A program made the position numbers and the translations under genes. DNA of 10,970 bases from Desulfobacula sp. (GTDB lineage Bacteria; Desulfobacterota; Desulfobacteria; Desulfobacterales; Desulfobacteraceae). A model generated the notes under the pieces. The model had not been told where the DNA came from and did not search any database. It saw nothing but the letters and a program-made list of their open reading frames with translations. Position 1 is the stretch's first letter; each line of letters begins with the position of its first letter. The stretch spans positions 1-10,970 of the forward strand of contig JAQICW010000626.1 in the NCBI GenBank assembly GCA_027858355.1, given 5' to 3'. Shown here one piece after another: positions 1 to 5,685 of this stretch.

Positions 1-249
1 AATATTATAAAGTTTAAATCCATAGGAAACCAGTGTATCATCAGGATGAAAGGGTATGATATGAAGGGATGGATGAATGGTCCGCCTGGTTAAAATACCT
101 TTGTTTTCCAAATAGGGCATAAGGCTTTCTTCAAGATCCTTATGCCAGATGGTGTTATCTGCATCAAAAACAGCATATTCACCCTTATGGGCATGCTGCC
201 CGATAAGTTTTTCAATTTGTGCTGCTTTTTCTGCTGGCCAGTATTTCAA
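1..249 (-). CDS. HAD-superfamily hydrolase, N-terminal part (runs off the left edge)
   Basis: The first 83 codons of a haloacid-dehalogenase-like phosphatase are present; the rest lies outside the window. HAD motif I is clear: FDADNTIW at residues 28-35, giving the DxDxT signature with D29 as expected nucleophile, D31 as acid/base and T33. The following segment (HKDLEESLMPYLENKG) resembles the cap-proximal start of phosphoserine-phosphatase-like HAD proteins. The start is TTG at 249-247, chosen because GGAG (261-258) sits 8 nt upstream; the nearby ATG at 263-261 is in another frame and stops after four codons. The frame stays open to about 324, so a longer N-terminus is possible but lacks a better ribosome site. 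A near-consensus promoter lies about 95 nt upstream. HAD membership is well supported; the substrate cannot be inferred. Confidence 0.8.
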   Translation of the reverse strand, partial: MKYWPAEKAAQIEKLIGQHAHKGEYAVFDADNTIWHKDLEESLMPYLENKGILTRRTIHPSLHIIPFHPDDTLVSYGFKLYNI

Positions 250-322
250 TATTTTTTCTCCATTGAGCGGGGTCTGAACACACAATCCTGACTGCCGTCT
301 GCAAGGACTTAAGGCCAGTTCA

Positions 323-360
323 GTTTATTATCAAATAATGGATAATATGGGATAATAAAC
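323..360. repeat. 10-bp perfect inverted repeat flanking the -10 box (possible operator)
   Basis: GTTTATTATC (323-332) and GATAATAAAC (351-360) are exact reverse complements separated by 18 nt. One arm lies in the spacer of the predicted minus-strand promoter, the other just downstream of the -10 at the expected start site. The arm centres are 28 bp apart, nearly three helical turns, which suits two half-sites bound on one DNA face. No T-run follows on either side, so a terminator is less likely than an operator. The regulator is unknown. Confidence 0.5.
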
Positions 361-370
361 CAAAAGTCAA
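342..370 (-). promoter_or_regulatory. Sigma-70-like promoter for the HAD gene
   Basis: On the minus strand TTGACT (370-365) is followed after exactly 17 nt by TATTAT (347-342). Each box matches the housekeeping consensus at five of six positions. Transcription would start near 335 and leave an untranslated leader of about 85 nt before the TTG start at 249. The two arms of a perfect 10-bp inverted repeat flank the -10 box, suggesting a regulated promoter. Prediction only. Confidence 0.55.
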
Positions 371-385
371 CAATTACTCTTCCAA

Positions 386-429
386 TAAAACAAATAAACA
401 AAACTGGTAAAACAAATAAACAAAACAGG
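386..429. repeat. 22-bp tandem duplication in the intergenic region
   Basis: Two adjacent 22-bp units (386-407 and 408-429) share the core AAAACAAATAAACAAAAC and differ at one base (CTGG versus CAGG near the end). The unit is almost free of T on the plus strand. It lies upstream of both divergent promoters. It may be a slippage product or a spacer/binding element; nothing in the sequence decides which. Confidence 0.8.
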
Positions 430-513
430 GACAATAATTTAACAACCCGGGTTTAAAAAAAAATTTGAACACTGCCCCAGGCCTGGCTGAGTTTATCTTT
501 CATTTAAATCTAA

Positions 514-542
514 TTGACAAATTGAGCAATATTTGAAATAAA
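514..542 (+). promoter_or_regulatory. Candidate promoter for the small membrane protein gene
   Basis: A perfect -35 box TTGACA (514-519) is followed after 17 nt by AATAAA (537-542), which matches four of six -10 positions. Predicted initiation near 549 leaves a leader of about 35 nt that includes the Shine-Dalgarno sequence at 572-577. The weak -10 lowers confidence. Confidence 0.42.
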
Positions 543-583
543 CCTGTAATTTCAATCACGATAGATTATAAAGGGAGTAACTC

Positions 584-898
584 TTGACCGGGGTAAGTGA
601 AATTCTTGTTTTAGTGCTGCTGATTACCGGTATCTTAATTTTGCCAAGATTTTTTAAGGGTGAACCCGACAAAAAAACATCTTCTGCAAAGATGCTGAAA
701 AAACTTCCTGCAAAAATTCGACTCAGTATTGTACTCTCCCTTATTTACCCCATAGCCATGGCCCTTTACCTGAAGCCATGGAATGGAAATCTTATTTCTT
801 ATGTTTCCTATGGAATTGTACCTGTTATTCTTGTCTGGGGTGTTGTCTGGATCATAGCCGGAAGAAAGACACCGCCAAAGAAGAAGTTAAATAAATAG
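584..898 (+). CDS. Small membrane protein of unknown function
   Basis: A 104-residue protein I do not recognise. It has a hydrophobic N-terminal segment at about residues 5-24, a Lys-rich hydrophilic stretch (about 25-45, including PDKK and KMLKKLPAK), a second hydrophobic segment at about 47-63, a third at about 72-92, and a basic tail ending KTPPKKKLNK. By the positive-inside rule the Lys-rich loop and the tail would be cytoplasmic, although three full spans would not put both on the same side, so the first segment may be re-entrant or cleaved. The start is TTG at 584, supported by AGGGAG (572-577) six nt upstream. It converges on recD2 with only 29 nt between the stop codons and is transcribed alone in this window. 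The coding call rests on the ribosome site, hydrophobicity pattern and uninterrupted frame. Confidence 0.65.
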   Translation: MTGVSEILVLVLLITGILILPRFFKGEPDKKTSSAKMLKKLPAKIRLSIVLSLIYPIAMALYLKPWNGNLISYVSYGIVPVILVWGVVWIIAGRKTPPKKKLNK

Positions 899-927
899 CG
901 TCTCACCAAAAACCTGGGAAATTTTCC

Positions 928-3126
928 TCATGCCTGCTTCAGGCGATGCCAGAGCCGTGTATAGCGTTTGAATGATTTAACAGTATTAATGGCCATGGCA
1001 AGGGCTTTTTTTGTTCCCACAAGCACCACCAGTTTCCTGCCCCGGGTTATAGCCGTATAAATCAGATTTCTTTGCAAAAGGATATAGTGCTGTGTCACAA
1101 CAGGTATGATTACAACCCGATACTCGGAACCTTGAGATTTATGGATAGAAATCGCATAGGCATGAACAATTTCATCAAGGGAGGAAAAATCATACTCAAC
1201 ATCCCTGCCGTCAAAATTAATCTGTACTTTTTGATCAATAAGATTAATATCAATAATTTTGCCGATATCCCCATTATAGGTATGCTTGTCATAATTATTG
1301 CGGATCTGCATAACCTTGTCTGAAATTTTAAATTCCCTGTTTCCCCTTTGGATCATTACTTTGTTTGGATTCAAAATTTTCTGAAGTTCATGATTCAGGT
1401 TGGCAGCCCCGATAATACCTTTGTGCATGGGGGTTAAAACCTGGATGTCATCCACGGGATCAACCTTAAATTTGTCTGGTATTCTGTTTTGTACCAGGTC
1501 AATAATAGTGTTTAAAACCTCTTCCGGGGTCTGTTTTTGAACAAAATAAAAATCACCTTTCTTATCATCATTTGCCACCACGGGAAACATACCCTTATTG
1601 ATCCTGTGGGCATTGACAATAATCAGACTCTTTTTGGCCTGCCGAAAAATCGTATCAAGCTCAACAACGCTGAAGGTATTGGACACGATCAAATCATTTA
1701 ATACATTTCCCGGACCCACGGAAGGTAATTGATTGACATCTCCAACAAAAATAAGGGTGGCCTCTTTTGGAACAGCCTTTAACAGATGATGCATTAAAAC
1801 AGTGTCAATCATGGAGGCTTCATCAATGATCAGCACATCACATTTTAACCGGTTTTTATTGTTCTTTTTAAAGCCAGCTTCCTTCATGGAATAATCAAGC
1901 ATCCTGTGGATGGTCTGGGCCCTTGTCCAGGTGGACTCACTCATTTTTTTGGCAGCTCTTCCCGTGGGAGCGGCAAGTAAAATTTCTGCACCTGCTTTTT
2001 TTAAAATTTTGATAATGGCATTGATAATGGTGGTTTTACCCGTACCAGGACCGCCGGTAATAATTAAGACCTTTTCTTCCAAAGATTTTTTAACTGCCGC
2101 TTCCTGGTTTTTAGCAAGTGTTATCTTAATCTGCTCTTTAACCCATTCAATGGCTTTGTCTGAATCAATTTTTCTAACACTTTTGCAGGAATTTTTAAGT
2201 CGTTTAAAATTATCAACAATTCCTGTCTCACAAACATGAAATTTGTTTAAAAAAACAAGTTTATTATTTTCTTGCCCTCCCCCTGTATCTTCATTGGTAT
2301 CTTTATTGATATTCTCATTAATATTTTCAATAACAATCCTGCCTGCTAAAAAAGACTCTGCAATTGCCTTTAAAACAATCTGTTTTTCTACCTCGAGCAT
2401 TTGTTGAATTTTCTGACACAGCTCATCATATGGATAGCAGACATGGCCATCATCAGCCAGCTTGTGCAGCACATATTCAAGTCCTGCTTCAATGCGCTGG
2501 GGAGCATGCTTTTCCATGCCAAGTTTTTCTGCAATACTATCTGCTATGGTAAACCCTATGCCAAAAATATCCCGGGCAAGCCTGTAAGGATTTTCCTTCA
2601 CAATATAAATGGCATCCTGTCCATAAGCTTTAAAAATCTTTGCAGCATAGGCTGTACTGACCCCCTGGGATTGTAAAAACAACATCACAGATCTGACTTC
2701 CTTTTGCTCTTCCCAGGCCTGTTGAATCATCTCAACTCTTTTTTTACCGATACCCTCAACTTGAGAAAGCTTGTCAATGCTGTTTTCAATGATATCCAGT
2801 GACTTTGTACCAAACTGCTTTACAATCCGTTTGGCCATAACAGGCCCGATCCCTTTAATCAGGCCTGACCCCAGGTATTTTTGAATGCCGACCTGGGTGG
2901 CAGGGACAAGAGTCTTATATTGATGAACCTGTAATTGATTGCCAAATTTGGGATGGATGATCCATTTTCCCTTTAACTCAACAATTTCACCTGGGATTGG
3001 ATTCACCATATTCCCTACAATGGTCACAAGCTCCCTTTCACCTTTTACCTTGAGTTTGCACACAAAAAAGGCATTTTCTTCACTTGAAAAGGTGACGCGT
3101 TCAATATATCCTGTTAATTGTGCCAT
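928..3126 (-). CDS. recD2: RecD2-type SF1B DNA helicase (RecD-like, not part of RecBCD)
   Basis: A complete 732-residue ATP-dependent 5'-3' DNA helicase of the RecD2 type, which acts in repair and genome maintenance without RecB or RecC. The long N-terminal extension that sets RecD2 apart from RecD is present: an OB-like start (about 1-75), then helix-hairpin-helix elements around 88-106 (IKGIGPVMAKRI), 120-134 (VEGIGKKRVEMI) and 187-200. The motor carries Walker A GGPGTGKTT (358-366, K364), motif Ia APTGRAA, Walker B LIIDEAS (D435, E436), motif III FVGDVNQLPSVGPGN (460-474), a C-terminal motif AISIHKSQGSEY (658-669) and the final arginine motif YTAITRGR (690-697). A degenerate tetrapeptide repeat sits at 267-282. 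The ATG at 3126 has only a distant AGGA (3144-3141), suggesting weak translation initiation. It is separated from the Qrc operon by a terminator, so it probably has its own promoter, which I could not locate. Confidence 0.95.
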   Translation of the reverse strand: MAQLTGYIERVTFSSEENAFFVCKLKVKGERELVTIVGNMVNPIPGEIVELKGKWIIHPKFGNQLQVHQYKTLVPATQVGIQKYLGSGLIKGIGPVMAKRIVKQFGTKSLDIIENSIDKLSQVEGIGKKRVEMIQQAWEEQKEVRSVMLFLQSQGVSTAYAAKIFKAYGQDAIYIVKENPYRLARDIFGIGFTIADSIAEKLGMEKHAPQRIEAGLEYVLHKLADDGHVCYPYDELCQKIQQMLEVEKQIVLKAIAESFLAGRIVIENINENINKDTNEDTGGGQENNKLVFLNKFHVCETGIVDNFKRLKNSCKSVRKIDSDKAIEWVKEQIKITLAKNQEAAVKKSLEEKVLIITGGPGTGKTTIINAIIKILKKAGAEILLAAPTGRAAKKMSESTWTRAQTIHRMLDYSMKEAGFKKNNKNRLKCDVLIIDEASMIDTVLMHHLLKAVPKEATLIFVGDVNQLPSVGPGNVLNDLIVSNTFSVVELDTIFRQAKKSLIIVNAHRINKGMFPVVANDDKKGDFYFVQKQTPEEVLNTIIDLVQNRIPDKFKVDPVDDIQVLTPMHKGIIGAANLNHELQKILNPNKVMIQRGNREFKISDKVMQIRNNYDKHTYNGDIGKIIDINLIDQKVQINFDGRDVEYDFSSLDEIVHAYAISIHKSQGSEYRVVIIPVVTQHYILLQRNLIYTAITRGRKLVVLVGTKKALAMAINTVKSFKRYTRLWHRLKQA
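2281..2328 (-). repeat. 12-bp degenerate tandem repeat inside recD2
   Basis: Four consecutive 12-nt units encode the tetrapeptides ENIN, ENIN, KDTN and EDTG (residues 267-282). They are followed by a short Gly/Gln/Asn-rich stretch before the sequence returns to family-like composition. The units differ at several bases, so this is an old, diverged microsatellite-like expansion. It falls between the N-terminal region and the motor core, where a length change in a flexible linker would be tolerated. Confidence 0.75.
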
Positions 3127-3211
3127 TTTAGATCATTTATTCCTGAAAAATTTTCTGAGCCCAACGCTTAATCGGAAAAATTAGCGGTTTTCCGGCAGGC
3201 GCTAGATGGTT

Positions 3212-3267
3212 TTGTAAAAACAAAAGCGCATCCCAAGACCTTTAAGACAAGTCCTGGAATGCGCTTT
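3212..3267 (-). terminator. Rho-independent terminator ending the Qrc operon
   Basis: On the minus strand AAAGCGCAT (3267-3259) pairs perfectly with ATGCGCTTT (3231-3223). The stem extends inward, giving 15 pairs out of 17 positions before the loop. It is followed by TTTTGTTTTT (about 3222-3213). It lies about 35 nt past the stop codon of the 52-residue gene and upstream of recD2, so it would end the Qrc transcript and insulate recD2. The stem could form on either strand, but the best T-run is on the minus-strand transcript. Confidence 0.85.
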
Positions 3268-3302
3268 ATTCAAGTATACAACTTTATATTAACAATCACT
3301 GT

Positions 3303-3461
3303 CTAAAGATGAGACTCTCCACTATCCTTCATGGTGTCATAGGCTGACTTTAAAATACAATATGTCATACCCGCACCCAGGATGGAAATGGCATACCAGA
3401 ATCCACCAAAGAAAATTGCGTGCGCCATGTCCCATACCCATTCAAAACAAAATGGAAACAT
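3303..3461 (-). CDS. 52-residue membrane peptide, last gene of the Qrc operon
   Basis: A 52-codon gene. It starts at ATG 3461 with a strong AAGGAG (3474-3469) 7 nt upstream and ends at TAG 3303-3305. The peptide begins MFPFCFEWVWDMAHAIFFGG, continues with a single hydrophobic segment (about residues 14-37) and ends in a short polar tail (about 41-52). It holds two Cys (5, 35), one His in the N-terminal half (14) and an aromatic-rich first 25 residues. It begins 25 nt after the qrcD stop and is followed directly by the operon terminator, so it is almost certainly co-transcribed with the complex. Small single-span subunits are common in respiratory membrane complexes. By position it may be an accessory or assembly subunit next to the NrfD-type protein. 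The four described Qrc subunits do not include it as far as I recall, so no symbol is given. Confidence 0.8.
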   Translation of the reverse strand: MFPFCFEWVWDMAHAIFFGGFWYAISILGAGMTYCILKSAYDTMKDSGESHL

Positions 3462-3486
3462 AATTTTTCTCCTTTATAGCAGAGGT

Positions 3487-4743
3487 TTATTCTACTTCTG
3501 TTGCCGGTTCTACCGGGTTAAGTTCCTGCTCCTGTGGGAACACAGGAAGATAACGATAGGCCAGGGCAATCAGGATAATTCCATAGGCAATGGGAAGAAT
3601 TGTTGTAGCAATTTCCTGCCAGCTTGGAAAATAAAGAGCCCAGGTATCAAAACTCATTACGGGAACCGCCATAATCTGAAGCACCATGACCCATCTGTTC
3701 AGGCAGATACCAATAACACCAAGAATAATGGCAATCAGACGCAGTTTCGGATTTTCCCGGGTAGGCTTCATAATAAGAATAGCACCTGGAACCACACCGC
3801 ATAATACAATTTCAGTAATCAGTATCCAGTATCCGTAAAAACTATTGTTTGTATAAAAATGGCTTAAGGTGAATCCAAGACTTGGTGCAGTTACCATTGC
3901 CCAGTATATGGTGTCTATAATCTTGGCAACAATATAGGTAACAATCATCCATCCTGATATTTTAGCCAAAAGATGAACCACATTATCTTTTACCAGTTTT
4001 TTACGGGTAACAGCCTCGGTAATCCTTGTCACCAAAAGGGTAAAACAAGGACCAAATGCTGCTGCCGACCACGTGAACAAAAAGAAAGTCCAGGGCCAGA
4101 TCAACAAGCCTTCTCTGACAGCAAAGGGTCTACCATACATAACCCCGGCAACACCGCCAAGGGATCCTTGATGGAAAAAGGACAGAAAAGCACCCGTTGC
4201 AGCAAAAATAGCCATGACACCATGCATGTTATGGGCAAGATGACTAAAAAAAGGCACTTTTTGGGCTTGTCTATTTTCCAGAATATTTGGGATAAACTCA
4301 ATGGTCAATACGGCAAAATAAGCAGACAGACAAAAGGCTACCTCTGTCAACATCGAATGGACATTGGCATGCCAGAAAATAAACCAGCCCCGAAGCGGCT
4401 GTCCAATATCAATGGCAAGAATTAACAATGCTGAGCTATAGCAGATAAAACCGATAATAACGGCAAAATTGATGATATTTTTCAGCTCGTCAATCTTAAA
4501 AATATTTCTTAAGAGACCAGTAAAAAATGCGCCTCCACCAACAGCGATGACTGCCAAGTCAGCCCAGATCCAGAGGGCAAACCCGTAGTAATCATTCATA
4601 TTGGTCTGGTTCAGGCCTTTCCACCAGATGAGGCCCATGGCAAAAACGCCCCAAAGAAGTACGGCACCAACGATGGCTATCCCAATGGTAAACTTTGGAA
4701 ATGAGCAGCGTTTTGCACCTTCAGGTATTAATGCAGCATCCAT
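3487..4743 (-). CDS. qrcD: QrcD, NrfD-type integral membrane subunit (menaquinone site)
   Basis: A 418-residue polytopic protein of the NrfD/PsrC family. It would anchor the Qrc complex and reduce menaquinone using electrons handed over by the iron-sulfur subunit. About ten hydrophobic segments are visible (roughly 19-40, 58-78, 87-110, 128-150, 168-190, 212-236, 260-282, 304-325, 334-356, 380-398), which agrees with the ten-helix architecture known for QrcD-like proteins. Charged or polar residues inside or beside helices, such as D112, H125, H129, H167, H171 and H191, are candidates for quinone or proton chemistry. The start ATG at 4743 follows AGGAG (4757-4753) after 9 nt. It starts 33 nt after the qrcC stop. 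PsrC or another NrfD protein is the alternative by family alone; the gene order with a multihaem cytochrome favours Qrc. Confidence 0.9.
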   Translation of the reverse strand: MDAALIPEGAKRCSFPKFTIGIAIVGAVLLWGVFAMGLIWWKGLNQTNMNDYYGFALWIWADLAVIAVGGGAFFTGLLRNIFKIDELKNIINFAVIIGFICYSSALLILAIDIGQPLRGWFIFWHANVHSMLTEVAFCLSAYFAVLTIEFIPNILENRQAQKVPFFSHLAHNMHGVMAIFAATGAFLSFFHQGSLGGVAGVMYGRPFAVREGLLIWPWTFFLFTWSAAAFGPCFTLLVTRITEAVTRKKLVKDNVVHLLAKISGWMIVTYIVAKIIDTIYWAMVTAPSLGFTLSHFYTNNSFYGYWILITEIVLCGVVPGAILIMKPTRENPKLRLIAIILGVIGICLNRWVMVLQIMAVPVMSFDTWALYFPSWQEIATTILPIAYGIILIALAYRYLPVFPQEQELNPVEPATEVE

Positions 4744-4776
4744 ATTTATTCACTCCTAAATAATGTTTTGGAATAC

Positions 4777-5643
4777 TTAATCATTGGATAAAGTAGCCCC
4801 ATGATGATTCTTAATTTTATCCCACTCACCATCCAGATAATTATCACCGGCTTTTCTTACCCATTCCCGTTCGGAAATATAATAGACTTTCGGATTGGTA
4901 CCAAGCCTTTCAAGCAGCCTGAAAACCTTAGGATTTCTTGATTTTCCGACAACATGCTTGTTTCTTGGATCCGGATGAGGATCAGGTTTAACAATCTCGT
5001 GTACTGCATGAGCAGGATTATTAAGATCACCAAATACAATGGCACCAGAAGGACAAGCTGTAGTGCAGGCCGTCTGATAATTCTCTTCAGCAATTTCATC
5101 CTTGTTGCCTTGTGCATAGGCCTGATCCCTTGCAGCCTGGTATCTGTGGTAACAAAAACTGCATTTTTCCACGACCCCTCTCATTCTTGGAGATACATTG
5201 GGGCTCAGGTAGTTTTCCATGCCTTCAGGCCATTTGGGATCCCACCAGTTAAAATACCTGGCATGATAAGGACATGCCCCCATGCAATATCTACATCCAA
5301 AACAGCGTGTATAAATCTGGCTGACAATTCCTGTATCATAGCCATAGTCTGTAGCAACGGCAGGGCAAACGGAAACACAGGGTGAGTGACCATGATTCCC
5401 TTTTCCTCCGCAGTGCTGACAAGGCCTTGGCATATATACGACTTCAGTATCAGGAAAGGATTTACCATTGGTTAATTTATAAACACGCATCCAGGTGATG
5501 CTATCCTTTTTCTCGGATTCATCCTCCTTAAACGGAACATTATTTTCTGACATGCACGAAACCATACAGGAACCACATCCTGTGCATTTGTCAAGATCAA
5601 TAACCATTCCGAACTTATATGCTTTATTATTTTCTTGTTTCAT
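4777..5643 (-). CDS. qrcC: QrcC, ferredoxin-like subunit with four iron-sulfur cluster motifs
   Basis: A 288-residue electron-relay subunit of the PsrB/NrfC type. Sixteen cysteines form four groups: C20/C23/C26/C30, C75/C78/C89/C93, C114/C117/C120/C124 and C161/C164/C193/C197. The second has a ten-residue spacing (C78 to C89) rich in Gly and His; the fourth has a 28-residue spacing with an Ala/Gln-rich insertion. Characterised Qrc has three [4Fe-4S] and one [3Fe-4S] cluster; which motif here would hold a 3Fe cluster is not evident. No signal peptide is visible, as expected if it is folded in the cytoplasm and co-exported with the Tat-bearing QrcB. I chose ATG 5643, which has AGAGG (5654-5650) 6 nt upstream, over an in-frame TTG at 5661 that would add six residues and has only AAGGA four to five nt away. 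It starts 42 nt after the qrcB stop. Confidence 0.92.
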   Translation of the reverse strand: MKQENNKAYKFGMVIDLDKCTGCGSCMVSCMSENNVPFKEDESEKKDSITWMRVYKLTNGKSFPDTEVVYMPRPCQHCGGKGNHGHSPCVSVCPAVATDYGYDTGIVSQIYTRCFGCRYCMGACPYHARYFNWWDPKWPEGMENYLSPNVSPRMRGVVEKCSFCYHRYQAARDQAYAQGNKDEIAEENYQTACTTACPSGAIVFGDLNNPAHAVHEIVKPDPHPDPRNKHVVGKSRNPKVFRLLERLGTNPKVYYISEREWVRKAGDNYLDGEWDKIKNHHGATLSND

Positions 5644-5685
5644 TAAAAACCTCTTTAGCAATTTATCCTTGCATTTTTAGGAATT

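Larger units (their letters stand above)
250..583. other. Divergent intergenic control region without a recognised gene
   Basis: This 334-nt stretch separates the minus-strand HAD gene from the plus-strand small membrane protein gene. It contains the HAD promoter with its inverted repeat, the 22-bp tandem repeat, two perfect 10-bp palindromes, AACCCGGGTT (444-453) and CCAGGCCTGG (477-486), whose centres are 33 bp apart, a run of nine A at 455-463, and a candidate plus-strand promoter at 514-542. I see no RNA gene and no convincing small coding frame here. Confidence 0.7.

Noticed and set aside
140..144. Residue C140 of QrcA (CVFFSH) as a sixth canonical haem site
   Set aside because: The window coordinates given here stand for residue numbers. 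The motif lacks the second Cys and CH pair; VFFSHAAH looks like a distal-ligand His motif preceding the CXXCH at 157-161.
567..572. TATAAA as a -10 box for the small membrane protein gene
   Set aside because: Initiation from it would begin at or beyond the Shine-Dalgarno sequence at 572-577, leaving the start codon without a usable ribosome site.
910..926. GGGAAATTTTCC between the convergent genes as a bidirectional terminator
   Set aside because: Five pairs with a one-base centre cannot form a stable hairpin, and flanking T-runs are too short.
935..947. Hairpin GCCTGAAGCAGGC at the 3' end of recD2 as a terminator
   Set aside because: The stem is only five pairs, lies within the coding sequence, and no T-run follows on the minus strand.
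3382..3804. Plus-strand frame of 140 codons across the qrcD tail and the small gene
   Set aside because: It lies opposite two well-supported minus-strand genes, and its protein is a basic, Asn/His-rich shadow composition with no motif.
3973..4425. Plus-strand frame of 150 codons inside qrcD
   Set aside because: Antisense shadow of a clear NrfD-type gene; no ribosome site or recognisable domain.
4954..5385. Plus-strand frame of 143 codons inside qrcC
   Set aside because: It is antisense to the cluster-binding Cys codons; the frame is a by-product of that codon usage.
5644..5661. TTG start for QrcC six codons upstream
   Set aside because: The ribosome site for this TTG is too close, whereas AGAGG lies 6 nt before the ATG at 5643, and the TTG codons themselves contain that site.
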